This document shows positions 22,593 through 36,129 of a stretch of 64,000 nucleotides of DNA, piece by piece; positions within the stretch are counted from its first letter, which is position 1; each line of letters starts with the position of its first letter. The position numbers and the translations under genes are program-made. The DNA comes from Dioscorea cayenensis subsp. rotundata (Eukaryota; Streptophyta; Magnoliopsida; Dioscoreales; Dioscoreaceae). The DNA lies in the NCBI RefSeq assembly GCF_009730915.1, contig NC_052472.1, positions 372,001 through 436,000 on the forward strand. The letters are read 5' to 3'. The notes under the pieces were generated by a model. It saw only the letters and a list, made by a program, of their open reading frames with translations, did not search any database and was not told the origin of the DNA.

Positions 22593-23352
22593 TCTCTCTC
22601 TCTCTCTCTTAGTCTGGCACTGAGAAGATAGTGTGACATCAAAGTGAAAAAAGAGTCACCTTTTTTGGGTTTTATTCCCTTCTTCTCCAAAGAGAGAAAG
22701 AGATCTCTGGATCTGTAGATCTCTGCGAGGTTTGAGGCCCTTCTTCTCTCTGAATCTCTCGCATTTCTTTGAATTTGTTGGTGCTTCAATCTTTTGTAAG
22801 TTTTCTATACATTCTTAGTTTAAAATATTCTTCTTTTTCTTTTGTTCTTGTTTGAAAATCTTGTTGGTTTTCTTGTTTGATCTTCATTTCTATTCTCTTA
22901 TTTTGCTGGTTTTTTTAATAGTTTTCTTTTTTTTTGTATGTATAAATTTTGAGGAAAATTTCAAGCATTTTGATATCTGATTTTGTTTTTTTCTATTGGG
23001 CCAATCCGGTTTTTTTATGCTGTTCTGTTTGAAAATCTGTTGCTTTTTAATAGTTTGGTAGAAAAGACTGGATTTTGGTAACCTTTTTGTGTACTTTTAA
23101 ATAGTTAGACTTTGATTCTTGTGGTTGTGGGTTTTAGTTCACAGTTTTTTATTTTTAATAATTTTCTTTAGAAGGAAAAAATTACAGGCATTTTGATATC
23201 TAATTCTATTTTTCTATTCGGTCAATTCAATCCAGTATTTCCACTTCTTTGTGTGGATTATTTTCTGTTTTCCAGATTTTGGTTATGATTTTGTACTTTT
23301 TATTTGTTCCAAAGTTTGTTAATTCAGTGAATGTATGTGTTCATTGTTACAG
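22593..23352 (+). promoter_or_regulatory. 5' UTR with CT repeat and leader intron of the acidic membrane protein gene
   Basis: A (TC)n tract at 22593-22609 lies at the probable start region. A CT-rich leader exon ends at 22795; GTAAGTTTTC at 22796 and ACAG at 23349-23352 bound a 557-bp T-rich intron. The second leader exon runs from 23353 to the ATG at 23440. A T-rich first intron in the 5' UTR is common in plant genes and often raises expression. Confidence 0.6.
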
Positions 23353-23439
23353 GTTAGCAGGATTTGTTTTGTTTGAAGAACAGAAGCTCAGAGATTTTTA
23401 TAGATCTGTATAATTTTTTTTTGTTTTAGAAATTGAAGG

Positions 23440-25205
23440 ATGATGATGAAGCAGCAATCTAGCAGGATTCAGAGAGCAAAAGGGCTCAAATTGAAATATG
23501 TTCTTCAAATTTGTGTGTTGATTGCTATATGCATTTGGTTGATTTATCAAGTCAAGCATTCTCATGACAAGAAGAAGGAATTCGAGGATAAAAACCCGAG
23601 AACTTCAACCAATTTCAATGATGATCAGCTTGCTATGTTTAATCTTGGTAGGAAAGATCTTGCTCGAATTGTTGATATACCAATTGCCGAAATGGATTCG
23701 GGGGATGAGACTGAGACTGAGACTGGAACAGAGAGTGAGGAGGAGCGGAAAGACGAAGGCGATGAAGAGAAGAAACTCGAAGGAGTTGAGGTGGGAGGAG
23801 GGAGAGGTGGTGGAGATGATGAGATTGATGAGCTGGATCAAGAGAAAGCCGATGAGGAAGCAGAGAGGGGTGAGCAGTTAGCTGAAGAAGAAGACCGGGA
23901 TGCGGCACTTGGCCAGTTGAAGTTGTTTGATTCTGAGGAACATGAAGGTGGTGCTTCTCAGGAGGCTCGGGAAGAGTCTTTTAAAGGTGACGATGCTTCG
24001 AGTGCAGTGTTTGAGGATACTCAAAAGATGGGGACGGATTCGGGTGGTGATCCGAGGAAATTGGATGAGGAACAATTGGAGATTATGGAGAAGAATGAGT
24101 CGGCAAATGTTGTGAGTGAAGTGGATGATGATCGTTCTGTGAGGGATGATTCGGGGCTGAATGAGAGCTTGTTGAGTGAACATGTTAACACAAATGAGGA
24201 GCAATCGGAGATTATGGAAAAGAAAGAAGCCGAAAATGTTGTGAGTGAAGTGAATGATGGTTCTGCGAATGGTGATGATTCGAATGGTTTAGTAGATGAT
24301 TCTAAGAAAGAGATGGAGGTTGAAAGCTCGGTAAATGAGAATGCAGTGCCTGATGGTTCTGACAGTAATGATTCTAGTGTAAACGTCTTTGCTGATGAAA
24401 TGGTTAAAGAAAAAGAAGCTGAAAATGTTGTCAATGAAACAACTGATGATTCTTCCAAGAACAGAGACACGAACGAGAGCACCAACTCAAATGAGGAGCA
24501 AACGGAGGTGGCCGAAAAGAAAGATACAGACACTGAAAACATTGTAAATACAACAGCTGATAATTCTGAGAAAGATGGCAGTGTTGTTCAAGGAGAGAGT
24601 GAGGTCATCTCGAACGAGAATGTAACCACGAAGGAGGAGCAATCAGAAGAGACTGAAAAGAAAGAGGTAGAAACTGGAAACATTGAGAATTCAACAGCTG
24701 ATCAATCCAAGGGGAAAGACGACGTTGGTGTTCAAGGAGAGAATGAGGCCATTACAAATGAAAATGTTACTACTAATGAGGGGCAATCAGAGGTGACCGG
24801 CGAGAATAGAGATGAACACTGAAAGCAATTCAAATGCTGCTTCTACGCAGAGTGAAAATGTTGTCGAGAATGGTAAAACCGATGATAAACTCAAATCAGA
24901 GTCACAAGTAGATGGAAACGAACAATCAGATGGAGTCACAGACAGATCAAGCAACTACGACAGTATCTGATAATCAAGTTGAACCACAGATCATAAACTC
25001 AACTGAAACTCCAGAACAAAATGCCAGTGCTGATGAACAATCAAATTCTGACAAGCTCAACACAACCACAACAAGACCAGAAGAATCGATCGATAGCTCT
25101 TCGTCTTCAACCACAAACAATTCGGTAAATGGAAATACTGATCTTTCAACCACATCAAACACCGAAAATGAAACAAAGGGTGGTGAATTATTGTCTGCAG
25201 AGTGA
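23440..25205 (+). CDS. Acidic single-pass membrane protein of unknown function, frame changes near C-terminus
   Basis: The protein starts MMMKQQSSRIQRAKG, then a membrane segment at residues ~18-38 (YVLQICVLIAICIWLIYQV) followed by KHSHDKKKEF and later FNLGRKDL. This N-terminal signature is shared by a plant protein family with no assigned role. The rest is a long, very acidic, Ser/Asn/Glu-rich region with repeated phrases such as NEEQSEIMEKKEAENVVSEV at spacings of roughly 40-70 residues. The N-terminus is probably cytosolic (Arg/Lys-rich). The first frame is open to 24822. The same composition continues in a second frame (about 24812-24910, SENVVENGKTDD) and then a third (from about 24912, ending KGGELLSAE at 25205), so two +1 changes are present. 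They may be true mutations or sequence errors. Excision of 24793-24850 (GT...AG, 58 nt) would bridge the first change, but that is short for a plant intron. Confidence 0.75.
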
Positions 25206-26626
25206 GAATGTAAATCCATCATTCAAACTGAAACAAAGTCACTGAGACAGTATCACTCTTGTTGTAATACATGGGTGACAAGATCACTGTGTGACCTTGA
25301 ATGCAATTTACCAAGCATTATTAATCAAGTTTTAGCATGATTTTGTATAAGTTTTGTCATCTAAATTAGGTGTATCTGATGTTGTATAACTTTTTCTATG
25401 ATTATTATAATTAATTTTGGAGGCTTTGAATGGTCACTGACTCACTAATTGCATGCAATGACAACAAGAGCAAGTTGCATGAGTTTTAAATACACTAGTG
25501 TCGGCAGAAACAGTTCAGATATCCAAAGATATCAACTTAAATGTGTATTTAAGTTTTAAATACAACTTAATTTTGTAGTGCCAACAAATTCTAATAAATT
25601 AAAAAATTGCTTTGATTTTGTTTTACAAAATATTCAAGTTTAGTATTTGTGATTTATAATTTTATTTTCTTAGTTTTTTTTTTACAAATATTTCGTTTAA
25701 AAGAAGTCAGGGACATGATTGGTCTTAAAAATTAAATAGTTTCTTTTTAAATTAAAAATAAAATAGAGCATTTATAGAAAATGAGTTGGTAAAAAAAAAA
25801 TCTTCCAATAAGATGACAACAACTGAATTTTAGAATATTTGGAAAATTAGAAGATGAAGTTATAAAGATATTATATATATATGTTATACAGTAATATTAG
25901 ATATTCCCAGGTACTGAATGGCAAAATCCAACCAGATTAGCATAAAAAGTTGCTTATGATAATATTCTACCAACCAAAAACCTCTCAAAACTAATTTTAA
26001 AAAATCATCATAGATTTTTTAAAAATAAATAAAATAATATGTAGATGAAAACTGTACAGAAATTTCAATTAAAAAATAAAAAAATAAACCAAATACATGA
26101 ATTTCCAATTTGTATGATTTATTTATAATGTATGTCTCAATCCCATTGTACATAAAAATTGAAAATCAATGAAAAAAGATTAATTGAACTGAAATAAACG
26201 ACATTTTAGTTTAACTCATGCAGGTGGAGAGCACAGATGTTATAGAACTCAGTCAACATATGCCTGTCCCTGACATGCAGCTTGCCCATATTTTAAAATA
26301 ATAATAATAAAAATAATAATAAAATAAAATAAAAATGAATGTATGAATACCAATTTGTTTCCAGAGAGTTTCTGATTCATTCAACAACAGAGTTGAATGA
26401 TTTAAAGTTAACATTTGATGATAAAACAAACACTCTTGTTTAACCATCAATGAACAATAAAAACCACAAATAAAAGCATAGCACATTGTTTTCAATCATT
26501 CACTGATTAGTGAATGAAAAAACACTTGAACAAAATAGTGACAACTATTTGATGAAGGTTAACAAGAAGCTAACTCATCATTCCAAATAGTTTTTCATTT
26601 ATTTTCAGAAAACTAGTTCTTTATTT
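25206..26626. other. Intergenic between convergent genes, no gene seen
   Basis: 3' flanks of the acidic membrane protein and TauE/SafE genes. Strongly AT-rich with A/T runs; no ORF, MITE ends or RNA gene recognised. Confidence 0.5.
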
Positions 26627-28272
26627 TTATCGGTCGCAGAAGCTGAGAAATCCCATGTATTCATGTCTATTGATCATTTGGATGCTTTTTTCGCCTCCGA
26701 CAACACCTGTGGATTAAAATTCAGAAAAAAAAATGTTCGTAAGATGATCGATAAACATGTACATTTTAATAAAGTTTTGTTGTTAATGTTCAATTAATAA
26801 TACCCATGGTAAGAGCACTGGCGAAAATGACGGCGGAGAGAATGAAGATGATGATCGATGCTCTTTTGAGCCATTTCACAAGTTTTCTGATGAAGAACTG
26901 ACCCCAGAATCCGGCCATTATCGATACAAAAGTAAGATACAGAGCTGATACATGAGACGATAAAACTCTGAGTAGCTGTTATTTACTAATCAGTATAAAT
27001 TCAGCAGTTTGTTAATTACCATAAGGAATTGGAAATCTCTTGAGGAAGTAGAACTCAATGACAGATAACGACGACGAGAACATCATCACAAATGTCGCCG
27101 TCGCACTTGCAACCTATTAAAATCAATACAGAATGTTACTGACCGAAAAACATGAAAATAAAAATCTTTGATAAATTCATTAACTATAAGAAAACAAAAA
27201 TTCATTACAAATCTATGATGATTTCATCTGTGAATAAAGTCAACTAGCAAAGGTGAATATTTGCTTGTTGATCATTTGTTTTTCAACTTGATTCAAAGTA
27301 CAGCCACCAACCACCTGCTTGATTCTTCTTAAAATAAAAATGACTAGATTCTTCCTAACTAAACTCACACCAAATTTATTGTAACAATTCATCATCAAGA
27401 ACATGCAGAATTGATAAAAAAACCTATTAGCTTTCACTAAGTCAAAAATCTCTCCCACTAGCACACCAGCTTTGATTTGTCAAAATCCTCAGCATAAGGT
27501 TCCAAAATTTGACAGCAAAACACACATGTCTTTTACTGAGAAAATCATGTGCATACATCATTTGAAATTGCATACAACCATGTGATTGAGTACATATAAA
27601 AACAAAAGAGAATCAGTAGAATGCAGGCCACCAACTTTTAAAGACAACTTTTTAGAGTGAAGTGATTGGGCATGATCATTATTAATTAACTTTTTATGAC
27701 TATCACAAACATCACTTTCTTCAAATGTTGAATAGGAATATTCATGCAATTATGAAGTAAAAATGAGAGATTTTTTAGTATTGGAATGTACCTGAGGAAT
27801 GACACCAATTTCAAGAAGGAGAGGACCAAGTATAAAGCCACCACCAGAGCCAAGAAGACCACCAACAGTGCCACCAAGTAATCCAGCTGAAGCACAGAAA
27901 AGCAATTGCAATGGTGTCCATTCAATAGAGGCCTCACAGACACACTCCCAGTTGCCATGAAGTCTACGCTGGTGACTCTCCTTCCATAACTTTGCTGCCT
28001 CCCATCCAAACACACTGAGAGCCACAGGAAACTGGCAAGAGTTTTTGTTTAGTTTTAATGATTTTTGTAAGACAACAAGAAGTTACTGATAATTGCTTAA
28101 AATGCAGTAAAAAATTGATATTTGAGAGGACAAATAAAGCATGTTCAACCTGCAGGATGTTTGCTGTCCAGTATAAAGTGCTGCAGTCTGATGCATTATT
28201 CTGTGATTAGAAAACATAAATAAATAATTAAGAAAGCTGAATCTTGTCAGAGATAAGACAATGAATGAATGA

Positions 28273-28343
<71 letters not shown>

Positions 28344-29660
28344 GCCTTGATGATTTGGAGAAAAAGAAAGGAGCACCAGACAAGCATGAGCACCATGATA
28401 CCTTTCCACCTAATGTTAAACAGTAATATCTCCTGTTTCTCAATAAATAAATAAATAAATAAATACATAAATAAATAAATAAATCCAGAAGATAACAAGT
28501 AAGTGAAACTCACAAGAGGAGACTTCTCTGGTGGAGGAAGTAGAGGTTCATATTCTGAGCCAATGGCCACTGCAGCAGAAAACAAGGCCATAAATTTTGT
28601 TTCTGAACTTAGAGAAAAGAAAATTAATTTCTAATGAATTCATAGTTACCATCTTGATCATTAGCTTTGCACTTTGCTTGCTCCTGTTTTTCAATCTCCA
28701 TCTGAAACAAGAACAATATATAATTATCATTATTATTACAACTCACACTTTATCTGAAAATATAAATTTTTGGAAAACAAACCTTGATCAATGTCTCCTC
28801 CTTCCACATCTGAATTGCTTTGAAGAATGATCTTGAGGATGTACCTAAAGATGATAAATATAAACATCACCAAATTCAACAAAAATAAAACTAAACAGCC
28901 AACAAGAAAGGCGAAAAATGGTGACTTACCCAAGAAGAGAATAATAATAAGGATGGTGATGAGCCAGTAAGGGAAGACAATGCTCAACTCCACACCAATT
29001 GTGATGCCAAGCATCAACATGGGTTGGAACAACAATGAGAGATGATAATCAATGATTGGAGCTTCCTTTGAAGGGTGTGACACTCTAAGATTGTACCAAA
29101 CAGAGGATGCAGATGCCCCCATTATCATACCTGCAACAAAAAAACAAAATTGAATTATAATCATCTTCTTCCAAAAAAATTCATCTGAATACATGCATAT
29201 ATATATATATATATAAGAGAATTACATTTAGAGAGAGCAGCGGCAGACTTAGTATCAAAACCAACAACAAGATTGAGCATTGGAACAAAGATACCACCAC
29301 CACCAACACCACCAACAGTGCCAAAAGCTGAACCCAAGAAGCCAATGACAGTAGCCAGTATGCTTCTCCAGCTTAACTCCAGTTTCTTTAAATTATCAAC
29401 AAAGTTATTCGTCACAAACATGCATGAACTACAACCAACCAAGATCAACAAGAAGAAGAAGAAGAAGAAGAAGAAGAAGAAGAAGAAGAAGAGAAACTTA
29501 CAGGCCAGACACGGACAGAGGCCGTGTGGGAGAGGAAAATCTGATCATGAGGAACTTTTGGTGCAGAGATGAAGAAGGTGGCTGCCACTGCTATGAAGGA
29601 AGCAACCATGAGATACACCATAAAACTCCTTGCAGTTCCCATGCTCATACTATCATCCAT
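26627..29660 (-). CDS. Sulfite exporter TauE/SafE family protein, 12 exons, 460 aa
   Basis: Multi-pass membrane transporter family (plant relatives such as At2g25737). Substrate in plants is not settled; bacterial members export sulfite or sulfoacetate. Exons in coding order: 29502-29660, 29226-29385, 28930-29130, 28783-28844, 28650-28701, 28514-28569, 28346-28432, 28150-28200, 27792-28031, 27020-27113, 26804-26944, 26627-26706, totalling 1,383 nt in frame. An N-terminal hydrophobic segment is followed by the first TauE repeat ([37 protein letters not shown]). A hydrophilic loop ([34 protein letters not shown]) precedes the second repeat ([35 protein letters not shown]) and a short tail ([16 protein letters not shown]). 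Introns are GT-AG except that after the exon ending LQIIK, where the donor is GC. The upstream leader on the minus strand is CT-rich. Confidence 0.93.
28274..28341. repeat. (GT)n(GA)n compound microsatellite
   Basis: About 15 GT and 18 GA units on the plus strand, inside a 145-bp TauE/SafE intron and ending four bases from the GC donor (28344-28345). Confidence 0.95.
29451..29493. repeat. (GAA)n microsatellite in TauE/SafE intron 1
   Basis: About 13 GAA units on the plus strand (TTC on the coding strand), just downstream of the first donor, so intron 1 begins GTAAGTTTCTC(TTC)n. Confidence 0.95.
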
Positions 29661-30955
29661 GTTTCTTTCTTTCTCTCTCTCTCTATATATATATATCTTC
29701 TTTTTCTTAAAGTTTTTCTCTGTATAGATTGATCTCTCTTCTTCACAGTCCTTGATGGAGTATTTGCAATCTTTCTTGGCAGTTTCTAATGGAGGTTTTG
29801 CAATTCTTTGCAATGAATGTGGAGAGATATGGATATAGATGGAAAGGTTTGAGAGGATTCCAAACAAGGAAGGAAGGGAAAGAAAAAGATAGGAAACTTG
29901 TGGTACTCCTGCAAATATTATCAAAGAAAGTTGCACAACCTTCCAAACTTTTTTTCTGTGAAGCAGAAGAAAAAAAAATCAGGAAGATGATCACGTAAAA
30001 GAATACAACCCTAAAATTACTTTTATATATATTTATAAATATTTATATATATATATTTCTCAAATATATTTTTAAATGAATTTAACATTTAAGCCCAATA
30101 AAACTTGGAAATCATATAACAAATTCTCATTGTTTTCTTAGAAATCTAAAATTCTTTTATCATAAAAATTCTGAAAGAGATATATATAAGAAAGAGACCA
30201 GGGGGAATGGAAAACATTCACAACCATCATTAAAAAAAACGAAAAGACAAACTCAATATCAAAGTGCAATTGGTATTCCTCTTCTTCAAGAACAACCACA
30301 TCTTTATTCTTCATAACTTATATATGTATATATGATACAAATATATGATCAGATATATAATCTATAAGCATTTGTGTAAAGTAGTTATCCACCAAAAAAA
30401 CCAAGTTTTCATATTTAAGCAATCCATTATTTCTTTTCCTCAATCAAAGATATGTACTATTGACATGATATTAAATTGTTTATTCTATTCTGTGTTTCTG
30501 TGCATTGACAAGTTCAATAATTGCTTCTATGATTTGATGTCTCATCCTATAAATTATAAAACATGGTTCATCTTCTAATAAAAAGATATATGTCTCGCTA
30601 TCTTTGAACTACAACATGTGGCCCAGGAGTAAGACTTATATTTTACATAATACACAGATCAAATCAAGATTAAGATTCCCCAGTAATCCACCACAATTGA
30701 ATGATGAATTATATGTTCAAGCAATTAATCATGCATTCCACGAGAAGGATTTGGAAATGTTGACAAATGTTGAATACTTTATCCTCATGTGTCATATGAA
30801 ATCAGCAGAGTTATAAATTCTCAAGTAATGAAAAGACTAACAAGCAAATTCAAAACATTTTTTTTAACATAGGAAATTTTACAAAGCAATCAATCAATTT
30901 TACTGCTGTAACATTCAATCTTCTAACACCATTAAATTATTCAAATTCTACATCA

Positions 30956-30986
<31 letters not shown>

Positions 30987-32609
30987 GGAACTCAATTCGT
31001 TGGGTATCATAATTGAAGATTGAGTGACAAATACTGAGTATTAGGAATAGAGAATACTAAAATTGCACAATAAGTACGCATTGTACCTTTTGTATGATAA
31101 ATTGTGTCATTACCTTGTGTATCTAACTATATTTGATGAAGTACAACAATATGTGATTAAGAAAAGACTCTTGATGATTTCACGTCTTTGAATTTATACT
31201 TTTAAAGCTCTTAATTACTCTATTATTTTGTCGTTATCCTAATTTTTATTTACTATTTCGCCTTTAGTCTAGATCTATATAAATATTTTTTCAAGGTTTG
31301 TAACCACAGAAATTTGGTAGCCAGCAAGGGCACTTTAGCCTTAGGAGGACAACACTAAAAATTTATCCGAGGGTTTTGCATACAACCTAGTACTCTGTTC
31401 TTCAATGGATCTATCTATCAATCTATTGAATATTTAACCATCTCTGCTTATTGCTCAATTTTGAGCATGACTTCTTGGATTAAAACTGTGTTTTGAATAC
31501 TTAATTTTGTCAGAGTATTCATTCTCATTCATGGAGTTTTAACAAATGTTTAACCACTGGCTATCATTTGTCTAACACGGACTAATGGCTTGTTGTTGTT
31601 GTTGTTGTTGTTGTTGTTGAGTATTCATTCTCACTTCTTGCCGTGTCAATATTACATGAGGTTATTCCTTATATTGGATCGATAGTTGCATCTTGATGTA
31701 GATGAGCATGATCTCATGGAATCTCAATGACTTTCGAGCCTTTGCTCTTTTGTAACAGTAATCTTTTCTAGCATGACTTGACTTTTGCCGTGCCGCTTAT
31801 ATGAGGCCATTCTGTCCATTGTCACATATTCAGTCCACTCATACTAAATTTTTTCTATGCCATTAGTTTCCAATTAGAGGTCCCATGATTGAAAACTGAA
31901 GTGCAGATTTTTCGTACTCTCATGTGAGGAGAGGTGGTGTAACTATGATCACCAGATGAATTGATGTCCAAATGGCAATGTGGTGTGGATAGTGCGTTTA
32001 GTGGCCGTGCTTGTGATAAGATCATAGAAAAAAACTACAAGAATCCAAATCATGTTGCTCTTGCTCTTCTTTTTTTCTCCATATAATCATACACAATGGT
32101 CCTTCTGTGATGGGAAATGAATGAATCAGGACCACGGCAGATTCTTTTTGTCTACTTCATTCAACAAATTGTTGTCTTTCATCAATCCATGATTATGACA
32201 CTATTTAAATTTTAATCATCTTCAGATTGTCTGATTTAATGTGTGTCAAATTCTGAATGATCTTTCATGCAACTGTCTTGAAAAAGAGACGATAAGTCAT
32301 TTCTGCTAGCCTTAGGGACTAAAGTCACTAAAATGTTTCTCTAAATTATTTTCCTATATAACTAGGGATTATCTACATTGTACACAAAGAAATTAATTTT
32401 CATCGTTCAGGATACATATAAAAATAATTGAAATCTCTTCTGTTTATATCAGAATGGTACTTGGAAATTTTACAAAATATAGTCATCAGATTTGTACAAA
32501 GAGTCAAGATTTATCGTTGTATTCATGAATAGGTAGCTTGAGGATATAAAAGAACTCATCACATTTGTTGGATTTGGGGAAAAAAGAGATGCCAAAATAA
32601 TTAATGTAC
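29661..32609. other. TauE/SafE upstream flank and gene-free DNA
   Basis: CT- and TA-rich leader to about 29.75 kb, then AT-rich DNA with (CA)n(TA)n at 30957-30987 and a (TTG)n run at 31590-31619. No gene recognised. Confidence 0.45.
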
Positions 32610-32738
32610 AATTGCTTAGCCTAGTGGTTTTCTACATTGCTTGTGTTTGAGATGTCTTGAGTTCGAAACCTCTCAAGCCCAATGCAAAAAAATAAAATGG
32701 TGCTTGTCGCCAATTTGTCAAAAGAAAAAAAAAAAAAA
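32610..32738 (+). mobile_element. tRNA-derived SINE-like element
   Basis: A box A-like TTAGCCTAGTGG at 32616-32627 and a box B-like GAGTTCGAAACC at 32659-32670 have tRNA-like spacing, followed by a body and an A-rich tail from about 32723. Ends and target duplication are not certain. Confidence 0.55.
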
Positions 32739-34090
32739 GAAAAATTTCCAAAGACCGATAATTAACTTGAGGGAAGCCAAAATGGTAGAAACCAAAATAT
32801 TAAAGATAAATTAGAAGGCAATAGAAAGTTATAAACTGAAATGTGGATGCAGCTACTCTGACATTAAATTAATTAAGTCAGTGCAGATGGATTCTTCTGA
32901 TAACTCACATATGACTTCAAAGAAATCTCAAAAGACTTAACAAATATGACAATGAATAGTTACCACTATTTCGGAAATATTTTGATTTGAATTATGTTAA
33001 ATACAAGAACCATGAGATAACCGAATGAAACAAAGAATAACTCGGAAATATCACAAGAGATTCAAACAACAATCAAACAATACTCATATGATGACACAAA
33101 GAATAGAGCTTACATAGCCCCAAAGTTGAAACCAGAAGTAAATGGCAAAAAGGAAGAACAGTTCAAATAGATTCATTAATCTAAACACATTTGACTGAAA
33201 AAAAAAACAACTAAAGAAAATCATCAACTATGACAATGATACTATTTCATGTTTAATTTAATTTAAAATTTTCACTCCCTTTCTACAAAAACACACACAC
33301 ACATGAAACATGAGACAACCTGATAAAACATCCCAAATAGATTGCATGGATTTCAGATGAAAGCCAAGAATATATCACAAGAAATCCAAGACAAACTTCC
33401 CTTATCTTTTTGAGAGTACATAATATCACAAGAAATTTCCACTCCCTATATCAATGCACAGCACCAAAATTAACATTCACATAATAACAATTCAAATGGA
33501 TTCTGTTGGTTCAAATTTTCAAATGGTTGTAAAAAGAACTAATCAATCTCTACACCAATACACAAACAAATTCATCCACACACATTACCTTAAAATCTTA
33601 AATCAAAATAGTTATGAAGTTCCAATCAAGAACCATTGGATAAAATAAATGCACATATAAACACACACAGGAATGTCTCCTAAAAACAAGATTTGCAGTT
33701 AATGGTGTTGGTTCAAATCATCATCAAATGGTTGTGAAAAAAACTAATATCCAATGCACACAAATTCAAATATAAACAAGCAAAACAGAATCAGAAACTC
33801 CCAAGAATAATAGATTAGCAAAGAACCAAAAAGATGAATACTGAATTCAGAGGAGGAAACAAGCATGCACCTGGTTCATGAGAGATCCATGAAGCAGGAG
33901 AAATGAGGATCTGGAGCTATTCATTCTCTTTTAGACATTCTATCGAACATTTGATGGACATGAACGAGGAAAAAGGAAGACGCTTTTCTTACCAGCGCAT
34001 GTAACAGCCTCTTCAGTTTCGCGCGCAGAACAATGGCCAGCAAAACTGCTGTTTTTTCCTCATCTGTGAAATGACACAAATACCCCTGGT

Positions 34091-34121
<31 letters not shown>

Positions 34122-35492
34122 AAAATTACTAAAAACACTCACAATAAATATATATATATATATATTTTTAACGAATTGGGACAAGCAACAGGGACATGTA
34201 CAAGAGCAGAGTTAATCCGTCTGCACACACCTGTGACATTACCCTGCGTTGTCCCTTTAGTAGTAATAAATATTTTACGTGAGACCTAACTTCAATAGAT
34301 TAGGAGGTCAGTGGTTCTTTGTATATTTTTATTTTTATTGTATAATTTTTTTATATATATTTTTTATTTAACTTTTATGGAATTTTTTTATCCATTTTGT
34401 TGTTGTTGTTGATAAGCTAATAAAATACCAAAAATAATTAGAACACCGGCAATTTTATCATTTTAATTTAATTTAAAAATAAAAAAATTGAAAAACAGGA
34501 AGTTTTTGGAGATTTGATAAATTTTAAAAAAAATAAGAAATCAAAATAAAATTGGAAGAATCTCATGTTGTTATATATATATATATACAATACGCCATCT
34601 ATTTATGAATAGAAATTTTAAAATATCCAAGTGAGGAGATATTAGGTATCTATACCTATCATTCACATCCATTCAGGAATCTTTTAAGGCATCAATGTTT
34701 ATGTAATCAAATGGATTTTTTAGTCTCTAATTCAATATGATAAAATAATTAGTACATGCTTAAGATTCAATGTTTCTTGTGATTATAGTTATAATAATTT
34801 AAAATGAATATTTCACACAAAATGATTTAAAGTGAATAAAATTATATTTTGTGCCAACAATCAACTGAGTTCTTGTATAAGGCCTTCGTCCAGTTAAGAA
34901 AACTGGGTTTCGAACGCCAACTCACACAAATGCAGGACACAGGTATTGTAGAGTTCAACTCGTGTTTCTGCCCCTAACATAGGATTTGTCCAGATTTGTC
35001 ATATATATATATATATTGTTAATAATAATAATAATCTAATTGATGCCATGTAAATTGCTTGAATTTTTTCCCCACTTTACATTCAATAAAATTCTAAATG
35101 ATAATCCACTCATATATCAACCATAGTTTCATTTATGAATTCTAGTTTTAATGCTTGGGAACATGCATGGAAAAGGTCAAACTTAATGGATTATATTTTA
35201 TATTATATATAATCTTAAGCTAATAATTAATCATCTTAACCAACACTTTGAAGCAATGATTTTATCTAATCATGATGAAGTTATATAATCAATCTCAAAA
35301 CTAAATTTTCTTTTATTATGAGTTATCTTTCAATTTAAGCAGAAAATTGATCTCATCATTGAGACATACTTTGCAAACTTTAATCATACATTGAATTAAT
35401 GAAGTCATGAACCATAGCTTCACTTTCAAGTTCTTCAATCAATTAAAAAATAAAATATTTATTATTTCATAACTAACTACCATATATAAATA
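32739..35492. other. Gene-free AT-rich DNA
   Basis: Many A-rich runs and CA repeats; (TA)n tracts near 34092-34118, 34148-34164 and 34572-34587. A GGGTTTCGAACGCC stretch near 34908 resembles another pol III box B, but nothing else supports an element. No gene seen. Confidence 0.4.
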
Positions 35493-35760
35493 CTTCTCGT
35501 TCTAAATTATCTAATTATTTTAAGTTTTCTATTAGAGTTACGATTGTTATTAAAATTGCTCTTAAAATTTAGGGGAAAAAAATTATGATAGGAAAATTTT
35601 ATTTTATTTTATTGAGATTATTTACTTCTATTAATAACATTTTTTAAATAAATTTAAAATTGAAAATAACATAATCAATCCTTTATAAAATTTTTAAAGT
35701 ACTAAATAATTTCAAATAAAAAAAAATTCCAGACGAATTGATAATTTGAAAAGGAGGGAG
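35493..35760. mobile_element. Stowaway-type MITE candidate, ~268 bp
   Basis: The right end AAAAGGAGGGAG gives CTCCCTCCTTTTCAAATTAT on the minus strand, matching the left end CTTCTCGTTCTAAATTATCT. The left flank is TA, the right flank TG, so the duplication is imperfect. Confidence 0.55.
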
Positions 35761-36066
35761 TGAGAAGTAAAGAACCAAAATAAATACATGCAACCATCCT
35801 TAAAGAATAAAGAAGTGCATGAAAAGTCACAAGTCATGCTCACAAAAGTGTAAAGAAAGAGAAAAGAACACCATTGCACATGTCTCAATTTTTTGTGACC
35901 ATTTAAAAGACGTCCATGCAAGCTTAGAATATAATATCACATGCCATGCATGCAATTTAATGTTAAATTAGGTAGCTCTAATGAGCAAAACATTCAAAGA
36001 TCAGAAACCTCTTTCCTTATCTCTAAAGCAATCCTTGCTTCACAATAACACTAAACATTTCTTTCT

Positions 36067-36076
36067 TATATAAATA
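36067..36076 (+). promoter_or_regulatory. TATA box of the first XTH gene
   Basis: TATATAAATA lies about 55-60 bp before the ATG, a normal distance for a short plant leader. Confidence 0.6.
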
Positions 36077-36129
36077 TCTGTCATTCCATACATTCATTTA
36101 TTCATTTCTTTCATGAAAAGAATAACAAC

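Noticed and set aside
24793-24850. 58-nt GT-AG intron that would fix the first frame change of the acidic protein
   Set aside because: Shorter than typical plant introns and it leaves the second frame change unexplained.
28228-28591. ORFs with alternating Ser-Leu and Thr-His runs
   Set aside because: Products of the (GT)n(GA)n microsatellite in an intron.
29273-29936. ORFs with poly-Lys, poly-Arg or poly-Ser runs
   Set aside because: They are translations of the (GAA)n microsatellite inside TauE/SafE intron 1.
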